Assembly (NCBI GenBank): GCA_963922875.1
Contig: CAWUJH010000007.1
Coordinates: 186,001-250,000 of the forward strand
Direction of reading: 5' to 3'
Length of the DNA: 64,000 nt
Source: Ketobacter sp963922875
GTDB lineage: Bacteria > Pseudomonadota > Gammaproteobacteria > Pseudomonadales > Ketobacteraceae
Positions 1-9,500 of this stretch are shown piece by piece. Made by a program: the position numbers and the translations under genes. The notes below the pieces were generated by a model. The model was not told where the DNA came from. It was given only the letters and a program-made list of their open reading frames with translations, and did no database searches. Numbering within the stretch: position 1 is the stretch's first letter; each line of letters opens with the position of its first letter.

Positions 1-835
1 GGGCAATAATATGCGCTGCCGTCCCACTCCGGTCTTGCCAAAAATCCATTGATTGATACTTCAAAAACAAATCAGGCGGCAACACCGTTCGCCGAGTAGA
101 AAATTCAACTTGTTTTCTTACCGTATGCAAACCTTTAACCCCAAGCAGTTGATCGAATTCACCTTCTTCGTATTCCACTTGTTCAAAGTCATGACTAAAT
201 TCTGATTCTGCAAGGAACTCATAGATCAATTGCATGGTTCGCTTGGGATACTGAGTGAGTAACTCATAATCTACCAATAATACTCGATGGGAAAACTCGC
301 CATAGTAAGCTTCTTTTAGAGCGGCCCATGCCGCGCCTACGACTCCGCCACCGTTCATTAAGGCTTCGCAACGGCTATACACTGTTTGGCGGTTAGCGGC
401 GTTAAACATACGACTATAGTCAAAGGGATTTTTTCGATAAATACATTCAAAACTATCCATTATCCAGGCGGGATTACGAACACAACAAATCAATTTAAAA
501 TCACCAAAAAGCTCAACCAATTGGTGCAGTCGAGCGCTCCAGATTCGGTTGGTATCGAATATAACCTCGTATTCCGATTTGTCATGGTAATAGGCATCGA
601 ATAACGAACGGCAAATTCGTTGCCGCATAGACGAATCAAAAAACGAATAGAATTCAGAGCCTGCCCCCATCTGCTCTAAGGCACCATTGAACAAAGGGGC
701 AATGGGACTCGACATCGCCCCATAAAAGCGTGGATTCTGACGTAATATTCCCGCCAGCAATGTAGAGCCGGATCGGGGGAGACCTGAAATAAAATGAACG
801 CGTTGATTCGAGGTGTTTCTGTCCGTGAAACTCAA
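1..835 (-). CDS. Sulfotransferase family protein, 3' end beyond window
   Basis: The reading frame is open from the left window edge to a start near 835. Near the N-terminus it reads VHFISGLPRSGSTLLAGIL, the 5'-phosphosulfate loop that binds PAPS in sulfotransferases. About 80 residues later LICCVRNPAWIMDSFE fits the 3'-phosphate-binding motif. The enzyme would transfer sulfate from PAPS to a hydroxyl or amine; the acceptor cannot be told from sequence. The preferred start is TTG at 835, because AAGGAG lies 5 bases upstream; an in-frame GTG at 841 sits too close to that Shine-Dalgarno. About 278 codons are visible, so most of the domain is present and only the C-terminus is missing. No PAPS synthesis genes are nearby. 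Confidence 0.85.
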   Translation of the reverse strand, partial: MSFTDRNTSNQRVHFISGLPRSGSTLLAGILRQNPRFYGAMSSPIAPLFNGALEQMGAGSEFYSFFDSSMRQRICRSLFDAYYHDKSEYEVIFDTNRIWSARLHQLVELFGDFKLICCVRNPAWIMDSFECIYRKNPFDYSRMFNAANRQTVYSRCEALMNGGGVVGAAWAALKEAYYGEFSHRVLLVDYELLTQYPKRTMQLIYEFLAESEFSHDFEQVEYEEGEFDQLLGVKGLHTVRKQVEFSTRRTVLPPDLFLKYQSMDFWQDRSGTAAHIIA

Positions 836-1014
836 TTGCACTCCTTACAAAACATGGCTCGGCTTACCGCTTAAACTGCATCAAGCCAGCTCATTACCGT
901 TAGCCAGTCAATTCAGCAAAGCAGTGCACTGAAAACTTTGCAAGGCCCCAGCGGGTAAAGACCAAAATGTTCTAAAACAAAAGTTCAGATTCTCAGTAGT
1001 AATAGCTGGAGTTA

Positions 1015-1698
1015 TCAAGGCCTTGGCGGATAAAGCCCTTGAAGCGCAACACAATAGTTCACGACTATCTGCGGAGGAATATTGGGGGCAGGCACACTCG
1101 ACCCAGTGTTGGACAAAATTATACTACCCGCACCGCCACCAGAAACGGTCACCCCTCCTAACTGCACCTCTGGCGCCTGCGTTGTGGGTGCCACATACAT
1201 GTTGGCGGTGCCAGGGCCACTACCACCAGCACCTAAAAAATAACCTTGCTCCGGACTGTTAACACCTGTCACCTGTTTGGCTGTTAATGTGACACTAACG
1301 GCGCCTGCGGAGCCCGTTACCGCATGGGAATGCGTTGCCAGTTGCTGAACCGTTTGAACAACGGACTCGCTGCCACGACGTTGCCCTCGAATAACGGGTG
1401 ACAACCCAGTACCCGAACCTAAACCAATGGCAGAACGTCCGCGCAGATCAGGCAAGCCAAAATTTGTTCGGCCATCACCACCATAACTATTACCCAACAA
1501 AGAATACAACGCCTGGTTATCAGAAACCGCCAAAAGTCGCCCATCGGCCGGAGCATAGCCTTGAGGACAGAAGCTGGCTGCTGTAGCGCAGATGGCGCCC
1601 ATATACACGCTATCAGTGGGTCCACAGGCAAAAGTTGGAAGTGTGAATGCAGCAAGAGAAAAACTAGCTATAAATGCCGAGTGTTTGAACGATCCCAT
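1015..1698 (-). CDS. Exported phage-tail-collar domain protein (Mdp-like)
   Basis: This 227-residue protein starts with a signal peptide (residues 1-24, hydrophobic, ending TFACG). It continues as a tail-collar domain of the microcystin-dependent-protein type: YMGAICATAASFCPQGYAPADG, then LLGNSYGGDGRTNFGLPDLRGR (residues about 67-88), then the His-rich THSH motif and a Gly/Ser/Thr-rich C-terminus ending in VNYCVALQGLYP. The family derives from short tail fibre collar domains and is common as lone bacterial genes whose role is unclear. A good GGAA ribosome site precedes the ATG. Cysteines at both ends of the mature domain may form disulfides. No other phage gene is near, so it is not part of a prophage here. 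Confidence 0.85.
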   Translation of the reverse strand: MGSFKHSAFIASFSLAAFTLPTFACGPTDSVYMGAICATAASFCPQGYAPADGRLLAVSDNQALYSLLGNSYGGDGRTNFGLPDLRGRSAIGLGSGTGLSPVIRGQRRGSESVVQTVQQLATHSHAVTGSAGAVSVTLTAKQVTGVNSPEQGYFLGAGGSGPGTANMYVAPTTQAPEVQLGGVTVSGGGAGSIILSNTGSSVPAPNIPPQIVVNYCVALQGLYPPRP

Positions 1699-1779
1699 CG
1701 TATTCTTCCTTGAATTTATTGAGCAACGGTCTCAGAAGCATAGACGGATTATCTAAGCGATCAAGTCCACACAGAGACA

Positions 1780-2262
1780 CTATCGCACCGACACAATATC
1801 ATAGTGCTTATGACCAATCCCTGCGGCAAAAGCGATTGAATCACCTTCAAAACGGCCCAGAAGTTCCCTACCCATAGGTGAAGCCACCGAAACAAGCGAT
1901 ACCGTTTGCTCTTCAAAATTAATTTTTACTCCACCGGATACCGGCCCTAAGAAAACCGCTTTCTCCAAGCCAGCATCATCTTCAATAATCACTAATGCGC
2001 CTGGAGTGATAGGAGATTTACACGTAAGATTTGGCAAGGCCAACTTTTTGAATTCAGCGAGGTCATATTGATACTGTAATACTCTTTGCGATTGGCCGTG
2101 AGCCAAATAGGCAGATTCCAAGCCAAAAGTGTCGTATTTATTCTCAGCTACACTTTCCGAATGAGTTGCCGTAGCGTGAGCCTCTCGCGCAGCATCGGCA
2201 GCGGCTTTGCAGATGGCCTCAAGCTCATTCAAAAATAATTGATAAATCTTTGTTTTATCCAC
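1780..2262 (-). CDS. GreA/GreB-like transcript cleavage/elongation factor family protein
   Basis: The protein has 160 residues. The N-terminal half is helical and holds NKYDTFGLESAYLAHGQ, the pattern seen at the coiled-coil tip region of the small GreAB-like proteins. The C-terminal half (about 85-160) is a GreA/GreB C-terminal FKBP-like fold ending with SPMGRELLGRFEGDS and a short beta strand. Canonical GreA and GreB bind the RNA polymerase secondary channel and stimulate cleavage of backtracked RNA. Whether this paralogue does so is unproven, since the usual acidic tip residues are not obvious (ENKYDTF could supply an acidic pair). It is monocistronic and separated from both neighbours. Confidence 0.75.
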   Translation of the reverse strand: MDKTKIYQLFLNELEAICKAAADAAREAHATATHSESVAENKYDTFGLESAYLAHGQSQRVLQYQYDLAEFKKLALPNLTCKSPITPGALVIIEDDAGLEKAVFLGPVSGGVKINFEEQTVSLVSVASPMGRELLGRFEGDSIAFAAGIGHKHYDIVSVR

Positions 2263-2379
2263 TGGTAAAACGCCTTAGAAAGTTTGATCGTCTTTTATAT
2301 AATCAGATAGTTTGCGTGCCACTGTTATATTAAAGGATTAAGTTATTTGATAAATCGGTAGTACCAATCTACGACGACG

Positions 2380-4692
2380 TCAATGCCGATTTAAAAACTG
2401 ACCCAGTGCATTGGTTAGCGAAGATAACCGAACAGGTTTTTCCAGATAAGCATCCATTCCTGCAAACCTAGCCTTCTCTCGATATTCAGGGAGTGCATGG
2501 GCTGTTAGCGCGACAATGGGTACCGGCGCTAAACCAGTCAATGCTTCATGCTCACGAATGGCACGAGTCGCCTGATATCCATCTAAGATCGGCATTTGAC
2601 AATCCATTAAAATAAGATCAAATTGCACTTCACCAGCAAGGACTCGTTGTCGTGCTTGCTCGCCATCATTGACTACCTCCACATTAACGCCAAGAGCACC
2701 CAGCATGGCTTTAATCACTTGTCGGTTGACGGCATTGTCCTCAGCTACCAAAATCCTTTTTCCTCTATACGGCAGCGCCTTTAGCACTGGGAGATCCTGC
2801 CCACCGAGTTTTTGATCTGACAAAGCTTTCAGTAGTAATGCTTTCAGTTGGGGTACTGCCACTGGTTTTACCTGAGCGGTAACGAAACCGGTTGCTGCCA
2901 GCTGTTCCTGACCGGGTGGAATACAGGATGCCGTCAAGAGAATTCGCGGTACCAGACATAGCTCAGGGATACCCGCGAGTTGACGGTCTATATCGAAACC
3001 ATTATCACCGGGAAGGTCAAGATCAACGGTAATAATGTCTGGTTTAAAGCGCTGAGCTAGCTCTAATGCTGCGGTTGAATCTGGGGCTGTGACCACGTCC
3101 ATCCCCAGAAATTTTGCCTGTTCACTAAGAATTTTTCGATAATCCTCACTATCGTCAACCACCAACAGCTTAAGATTATCCAATATGGGACCACTATTTT
3201 TTCTCTGTGCATCCAGCTTCCATTGCAATAGCACAGTAAAAGAAAACATTGTCCCCTCACCTGGAATGCTCTCGACATTAATTTCACCATTCATCAAGCG
3301 CACCAAACGTTCGCAAATGATCAAACCCAAGCCGGTACCCTGACGACGTCTATGAGTACTATCTACTTGGCTAAAGGGTTGGAATAACCGGTGAAGATGT
3401 TCCTTAGCGATCCCCATTCCGCTGTCACTGACCACGACTTCAAGTCGCACATTTTCATGATCAATAGCAATGGGCTCTATTCGTAAACTGACTTTGCCCT
3501 TTTCAGTAAATTTAAAAGCATTGGTTAACAGGTTACCTATAACCTGCTGTAGGCGGATAGAATCACCGCATAAGCAAGTTGGTGTATCTGGAGCAATGGA
3601 GGCAACTAAAGTCACTGACTGAGAGGCACGTACTCTGAAGGGTGCAACGACTTCCTCTATCACTTCAGATAAATCAAAGTCCTGATTTACCAGGTTCATT
3701 TTTCCAGCCTCAACTTTGGAAAAATCGAGAATATCATTGATAACAGCCAACAAAGTCTTACCAGAACCTTGAATAATCTTAGCGTACGACGCCTGAACAT
3801 CGTCTAATTCAGTTCGCTGCAATAAATCCACCATCCCGATAACGCCATTCAGTGGCGTGCGAACTTCATGGCTCATATTGGCTAAAAATTCGCTTTTGAA
3901 CTGACTTGCTTTCTCAGCGGCTTCTTTTTCGCTCCGTAATTCTTCAATATTCTTATGTTGAGTAATATCTTGCACAACACCTACAATACGACTGGGTTTA
4001 TTGTATTGATGGAATGCCTTACCAATCAATCGATACCATTTAAGCTCTTCAGTGCCCCTAGTGTGACAGCGATACTCTACCTGACACAAGCGCTCGTCGG
4101 ACAAGGTCCATTCCAATACATTGCTGACCAACTCCCGATCCGCCGCACAAACACTGGCCACAAAATCTTTCCAGGTTCCCGTAAACACTTCGTTGGATAA
4201 TGAGTTTAGCCCTTCGCTGTACAAAAAACGTGATTCCAGCTCAAGCTCCCAAATACCCATTTCTGCGGCCTCTAACGCCAACCTGAGACGTTGCTCACTT
4301 TTCTCAACGGCACATTCAGAATCGTAACGTTCCAACGCCATTTGAATCGTTGCATGCAGTTCACGATCAGAAAACGGCTTTAATAAATAGCCATAAGGTT
4401 TGGTCGTACGCGCCCGCTCTAAAGTTTCTTCATCGGAATAGGCGGTAAGATATATAATGGGGATATGTGATTTTTGAGATATTCTCGTTACCGTCTCAAT
4501 ACCGTCGATTTCACCATCGATATTTATATCCATCAATATAATATCCGGACGGGCCTCAAGCACCATTTCTAACGCTTGATTACCAGACGACGTATGCGCG
4601 GGCACTTCATAGCCTAATCCCTTCAGCTTACGCTTGATGTTGAGCGCTACAATTCGCTCATCTTCCACCAACATAACTCGTGCCGCTTTCAT
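2380..4692 (-). CDS. Hybrid histidine kinase/response regulator REC-PAS-HisKA-HATPase-REC-REC
   Basis: ATG 4692 is chosen because GGAG lies about 9 bases upstream; an in-frame ATG at 4749 would overlap the upstream gene. That gives 770 residues, cytoplasmic with no membrane segment. Order: REC (1-122, phosphoacceptor D55 in IILMDINID), PAS (about 135-250), HisKA (FLANMSHEVRTPL, H275), HATPase_c with DSGMGI and GTGLGL, a second REC (D557 in ITVDLDLP) and a third REC (D697 in LILMDCQMP). The N-terminal REC suggests that it receives phosphate from the kinase encoded 20 bases upstream in the same operon. No DNA-binding output domain is present, so the final effector lies elsewhere. Confidence 0.93.
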   Translation of the reverse strand: MKAARVMLVEDERIVALNIKRKLKGLGYEVPAHTSSGNQALEMVLEARPDIILMDINIDGEIDGIETVTRISQKSHIPIIYLTAYSDEETLERARTTKPYGYLLKPFSDRELHATIQMALERYDSECAVEKSEQRLRLALEAAEMGIWELELESRFLYSEGLNSLSNEVFTGTWKDFVASVCAADRELVSNVLEWTLSDERLCQVEYRCHTRGTEELKWYRLIGKAFHQYNKPSRIVGVVQDITQHKNIEELRSEKEAAEKASQFKSEFLANMSHEVRTPLNGVIGMVDLLQRTELDDVQASYAKIIQGSGKTLLAVINDILDFSKVEAGKMNLVNQDFDLSEVIEEVVAPFRVRASQSVTLVASIAPDTPTCLCGDSIRLQQVIGNLLTNAFKFTEKGKVSLRIEPIAIDHENVRLEVVVSDSGMGIAKEHLHRLFQPFSQVDSTHRRRQGTGLGLIICERLVRLMNGEINVESIPGEGTMFSFTVLLQWKLDAQRKNSGPILDNLKLLVVDDSEDYRKILSEQAKFLGMDVVTAPDSTAALELAQRFKPDIITVDLDLPGDNGFDIDRQLAGIPELCLVPRILLTASCIPPGQEQLAATGFVTAQVKPVAVPQLKALLLKALSDQKLGGQDLPVLKALPYRGKRILVAEDNAVNRQVIKAMLGALGVNVEVVNDGEQARQRVLAGEVQFDLILMDCQMPILDGYQATRAIREHEALTGLAPVPIVALTAHALPEYREKARFAGMDAYLEKPVRLSSLTNALGQFLNRH

Positions 4693-4711
4693 GGTGTAAA
4701 CTCCATTATTC

Positions 4712-6268
4712 TTACGACTTAATTGCCTGTAGTTTAAACTTGATTTCAAATCGCGTAGGATTTGAACATTGGACAGTCAGTTGACCACTAATTTGTTCGG
4801 AAAGCACGCTAACTAACTCTAAACCAAGCGAAGATAAATTATTCAGATCAAGATCATGCTCTATACCAATACCGTTATCACTTACTGAAAGAGAAACCGT
4901 TCCATCTTCCTCCAGAACCAATTTTACAACCACTTCACCAGGTCGATTATCTGGAAATGCATATTTCAAAGCATTGGCAACCAACTCATTAACAATCAAG
5001 CCACAAGGGATTGCCTGGGTGATCGGTAGCGTAACCGTTTCAACATCAACAACCAATTTCACCAGGTCAGTATTAATGTTGTAGGAGTTTGCAATATTCT
5101 CCACCAGTATTTGTAACACCTCACTTAAATCAACCCCAGAAAAGTCATTCGTTTGATAAAGTGACTGGTGTATTAGAGACATGGACTTTATTCGCCGCAT
5201 ACTATTCTCTAAAATTTCTGCGACCTTAGGATCATCTGATTGCGATGCTTGCAAATCTAATAAGCTATGGATCAATTGCATGTTGTTCTTAACACGGTGA
5301 TGAATTTCAGCCAGTAATGTGGTTTTCTCACGCAGTGACGCCTGAATACGATTTTCCTTTTGTTTACGATCTGAAATATCAATAATCGCGGCAAGCACCA
5401 TCATCTCAGAATCAATATCCATTGGATTTAATGCAATTTCCACAGGAACTTCCGTGCCGTTTTTGCGTAAGCCATAAAGATCTCTACCTGCCCCCATTGA
5501 TCGTGAACCTGGATTATTGAAGAACAAGTCACGGAGCGATGGATGGTTATCTCGAAATTTCTCGGGGACTAACATCTCAATCGAATGACCCAATAATTCG
5601 GATCTGTGATATCCAAATATTTCTTCCATTTCTTCGTTAACCATCTCCATGGTCCCTCCCCGAGAGATCATCACCATTCCATTGGGCGCATGCTCTACCA
5701 CCTTTCTAAAACGTTCTTCCGCCGCTTTTCGCAGTTCAATTTCTGACTCCAGCCGTTGATTAATTTGCTTCAACTCGGCAGTCCGAATCGCCACTCGGGA
5801 TTCAAGCGTTTCATTGAGCAGCGCCAACTCAGCCTCGACTTGTTTACGCTCGAAAACTTCTTGCTCTTTTTGAGTAATAATAGACTGCAAATATGCCGGG
5901 CTGGGTAAACGAAGCGCCTTAGGGATGAGCGGCCATAACAAGACGGCCGTGATAATCGACACCAGCGCGGTTACTGCTTTGACCATGGCATCCAGCCAAT
6001 AATTCGGTGTCCATATAGTCCATATGGCTATTAAGTGTGTGGTCCCACAAGCAAAAATAAATAAAGAAAACAGGACGAATATCCAGTTGAACTGGAGATC
6101 TTTTCTTTTGTGCATAAAATAGACAAGCGCCAGCGGAATCGAATAGTAAGCGGCTCCAATTACTAAGTCTGACGCTACGTAAAGCCATAACAACGCTGGC
6201 CGCCATAAATAACAATGGCCATGGGGCATAAAACTATCGTTATTGAAAAAAGAGAGAAGAGATTCCAT
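4712..6268 (-). CDS. Membrane histidine kinase with ethylene-receptor-type sensor domain
   Basis: The protein has 518 residues. The N-terminal 120 residues hold three membrane segments with the full set of ligand/copper residues of plant ETR1-type domains at the same spacing: D34, Y41, I44, P45, I71, C74 and H78 correspond to ETR1 D25, Y32, I35, P36, I62, C65 and H69. A coiled coil (about 130-185), a PAS domain (about 185-305), a HisKA_2-type phosphoacceptor region (EIHHRVKNN, H323) and HATPase_c (NELVANALKYAF, DNGIG) follow. In the known family these transmembrane cysteine and histidine residues bind Cu(I) and ethylene. Ethylene as ligand is an inference. The downstream hybrid is the likely phosphotransfer partner. 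No clear Shine-Dalgarno precedes the ATG. Confidence 0.92.
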   Translation of the reverse strand: MESLLSFFNNDSFMPHGHCYLWRPALLWLYVASDLVIGAAYYSIPLALVYFMHKRKDLQFNWIFVLFSLFIFACGTTHLIAIWTIWTPNYWLDAMVKAVTALVSIITAVLLWPLIPKALRLPSPAYLQSIITQKEQEVFERKQVEAELALLNETLESRVAIRTAELKQINQRLESEIELRKAAEERFRKVVEHAPNGMVMISRGGTMEMVNEEMEEIFGYHRSELLGHSIEMLVPEKFRDNHPSLRDLFFNNPGSRSMGAGRDLYGLRKNGTEVPVEIALNPMDIDSEMMVLAAIIDISDRKQKENRIQASLREKTTLLAEIHHRVKNNMQLIHSLLDLQASQSDDPKVAEILENSMRRIKSMSLIHQSLYQTNDFSGVDLSEVLQILVENIANSYNINTDLVKLVVDVETVTLPITQAIPCGLIVNELVANALKYAFPDNRPGEVVVKLVLEEDGTVSLSVSDNGIGIEHDLDLNNLSSLGLELVSVLSEQISGQLTVQCSNPTRFEIKFKLQAIKS

Positions 6269-6278
6269 CGTAAGAAAC

Positions 6279-6295
6279 TCATATTGAGAATATGA
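6279..6295. promoter_or_regulatory. Palindrome upstream of ethylene-sensor-like operon
   Basis: TCATATT-GAG-AATATGA is a perfect inverted repeat with 7-base arms and a 3-base spacer. It lies 10 bases upstream of the kinase start, where a Shine-Dalgarno would be expected but is absent. It could be an operator or a leader hairpin. No regulator is assigned. Confidence 0.35.
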
Positions 6296-6544
6296 TCAAT
6301 ATTTTACAATAGCACTCTATACTGAATCCGCACAGCAATACAGCATACACTGCTGATCATTAACAAACCTGTTTTACCCTCCGAATACCGTTTGTCGCCC
6401 CAGCTGCTTTTTTAGTGAATACTCAATAAATTCCATTTTATAATCTTTCGAAAATTTTCTTAATTACAGCATTACCTAGTCGGTTCAATTGAATGGTCTG
6501 AATTTTTTTAATCAACAACGATGCCAAAATGAGGAAGGATTCTC

Positions 6545-9500
6545 ATGCCAGAAATTAAACCCACCCAGTTGCCTGATAAAATCAGATTGTGTTTAATCGA
6601 CAGTGAAAATGGCAAACCCATGCCAAGCGTTCCTGTGCAGCTATTAATAGAGACTAACAGTTTTAATAGTAACGCCCGTACTCACTCCGCTGGCTTATTG
6701 GCCTCTAATCACACAGGTTATTTATCGTTTAATCTGACCAAGCGTAAGCAACAATACTATGACGTTATAACTGGAATTCATTTAGTTATTCCTATAGAGC
6801 CCCCTATTTCCATTAACCTCACTGAGCAAGTGTTCGCTTCAACCCTGGCACAAGCAGCACCTTCGTCGCCTCCGCCACAAGAGGTCTTACCCATAACTCT
6901 TCCCGGAAGCTTAGCGGATTTACGTAATTCAAACAGAGGGTTAAATTCAATAGAGGACCCGGATATTGCAGACTGGCTACTGGCACCAGGATCTTTTGGT
7001 GCCGATGCATTACCGGCCATTGGTGAAAATGGGTGCGAGGTATTACTTCCCAGTCATTCGGCGGAAAGAATTGTTCGTTTTCACCAACTGGTACGCTCGG
7101 CAAGAACGGGTGAAAGTTCAGCGATCACCTTTTCCCCTGCCCCTTCCTACGATAAATCATCCGAGCTACCCGAACCGGGATGGCCTCGAAATTTACATTA
7201 TCGCACCGGGGAATTACATCATTACGAATTGATTTGGATTCCTATCAATCACGGACTAGGCAAAGTTCTGTACAGCTTAACCCTTGCACCTTGCGAAGCT
7301 GTGCGCCTCGCAGTGCTTGAATGGTCACGCACCGATGACGCCGCCCGCAACGAAAGCACGACGCTTTCTGACTCTCTTGACCACTCGCTGAATAGGGATC
7401 GAACCGTAGAAGAAGTAGTAAATGCTACGTTACGAGAGCGCCAGAGTGGGGAATCATTCTTAGGGGGTATGGCAGGTGTGGGAGGCTATGGTGGCGGCAT
7501 GGGAGGGGGTGGCATGGGAGGGGGCGGCATGGGAATGCCAGGGGGCGGCGGATCTGGAGGTCCAGGCGGATCTGGAGGTGAAGAAAGCGGCGGATCCAGC
7601 CAGGGCGGCGGCCAACAGTCGGGCCAGAACTGGGGGGTTACCGGCTCCCATTCCCTGGGTTACGCCATGGCCAACTCCAGCGGGGACCGCGACGTTGATG
7701 TGGAAACCACGCAAAATCTAGTGGATGAAATCGCTCAGGCGAGTCATCTTATTCGAGATTTAAGAAGTACTGTTATTGTTCAGTCTAACCAAGCAGAACG
7801 GGAATCAGTACAAACCCGCATTGTCCGCAACCATAACCACTCCCATGCGTTAACACTATTGTATTATGAAGTCGTGCGCCATTACTTGGTTCGTTGTCTA
7901 AAAAGACAGGTTAAACCGGTTATTTTTATTAAATATCCGTTGCTGAATTTTGATGAAGCAACCGCCTATAAATACCGCTACTTACTTAAAGACAATCTTC
8001 TTACACCACACTTAGCAAGCCATTTTGATGCGCTTGAAGAAAAAATAACGGCTACCAATAATGATCTCCAATTTTTTAACAATGGCCGTATAACGGATTT
8101 CATTACGACCGTCACCGCTGCTGGCGATTCCATTGATAACTTAGATCGTATGCATCTTTATGTCCTTAGTTCCGGGCGTCGAGAAGTGCTCGATTTGAGA
8201 TTCCCTTTTTTAAATGTAAGACCGTTTACCACCACCACTCATTCTTTGCCGAATACAGATTTGGCATTACGCTACCGGGATATATTGCAGTTGGGTTTAT
8301 TGTATAGCGTCGAAGGTGATGGCGAATATCGAGAGCGAGCCGATATACAAGGCTTTGAGGTAAAAGCCGCCATTGAACTTGACGGCGTTATCAAAGTCTT
8401 TGATTTATTAGCCAGCACTACCTACTACCGATTTGAAAATACCTCTACTTTTTGGCAGATCCCGAACCGTAAACGCGATGCAGGAACTCTGACCGCCACA
8501 GAGCATAGGCAGAACCAAAAAATATCCGAACTAATGACGCAGTTGTTGGAAAATCGCCATTACTACAACGCGTTAATTTGGTTAAATGAAAGCCCACAGC
8601 GCCGCGCCGCCCGTTTCGAACACTACGAACTGGATGGCATGTCGCTCATCGAACGCATTGACAACCGACCCGTGGACGTAGTGGGTGATTATGTCGTTTT
8701 TCCACTGGCTGAAAACCCCAGCATGCAAACAGCACGGGCGGCACAAATACTGTCAGAGCGGATCATAAGCATGCCAACCCGAGGTGCATTCGCAGAAGCT
8801 AAATTGTCCCATTGCAATGCCAGTGAAATTATTGACGATACGCGCTTCTGGGATTGGCAGATGTCACCCTGCCCGGATGATCCAACGTCAATTTCACCGA
8901 TCAATATGGGATCTCGCCGCGGCACAAGTGACGTGTCATCCTCCAGCTTGCCGGCTTCCGGTATCGGAATTACTTCACCAGAAACGGCACCTGAGCCTGT
9001 TGGTTTGCGAGAAGTCATGGAACTCTTACGCACACCCGATGTATTTCGCGACATGTCCGGGATCGAGCAGTTAGGCCCCTTATTAGAAAAGCTGGTGGAA
9101 GTTGCAGGTGAAGTGGAGAAAGCGCGAATTGGTGCCACCACCACCCTAGCCACTGCAGGACGAGAGCAAAATGCCCCACAGGGCACAAGTTCCCGTGCCG
9201 CTACTCCCGCTATGGGTACTCAGGATCGTCGATCTATGGCACAAGTCGCCCAGCGCCAATTAGGTCAACTAAGAGATATCGGCGCAATAACGCCCCAACA
9301 ATACAGTGACCTAAGTTATCGAAGCGCGGAACGCGCCTTTGTTTCAGGAGAGGGTTCTCAATCTGGGTTTGTTGACGATCCCACGGTCAGGCAATTGATT
9401 CAATCAGGCATATCTCGTGGCGATGAAGTAGAGCTGCGTCAGGGCATGGATTTGGTGCAATTGCGAAGAAGCACCGGTGCAGGTGAAACCATCAGCGGCT

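Noticed and set aside
386..604. Plus-strand frame of 72 codons
   Set aside because: It lies antisense to the sulfotransferase frame, has no ribosome site and no recognisable domain.
1015..1698. Tail-collar gene as part of a prophage
   Set aside because: No phage structural, lysis or integrase genes are adjacent, and the gene has a Sec signal peptide.
7460..7721. Frames on both strands across the Gly-rich tract
   Set aside because: These are by-products of GC-rich repeated codons within the large protein; the peptides (His/Ala/Thr-rich, Trp/Glu/Gly-rich) have no domain.
8689..9186. Minus-strand frame of 165 codons
   Set aside because: It lies wholly inside the 1287-codon gene and has no ribosome site or homology signal.
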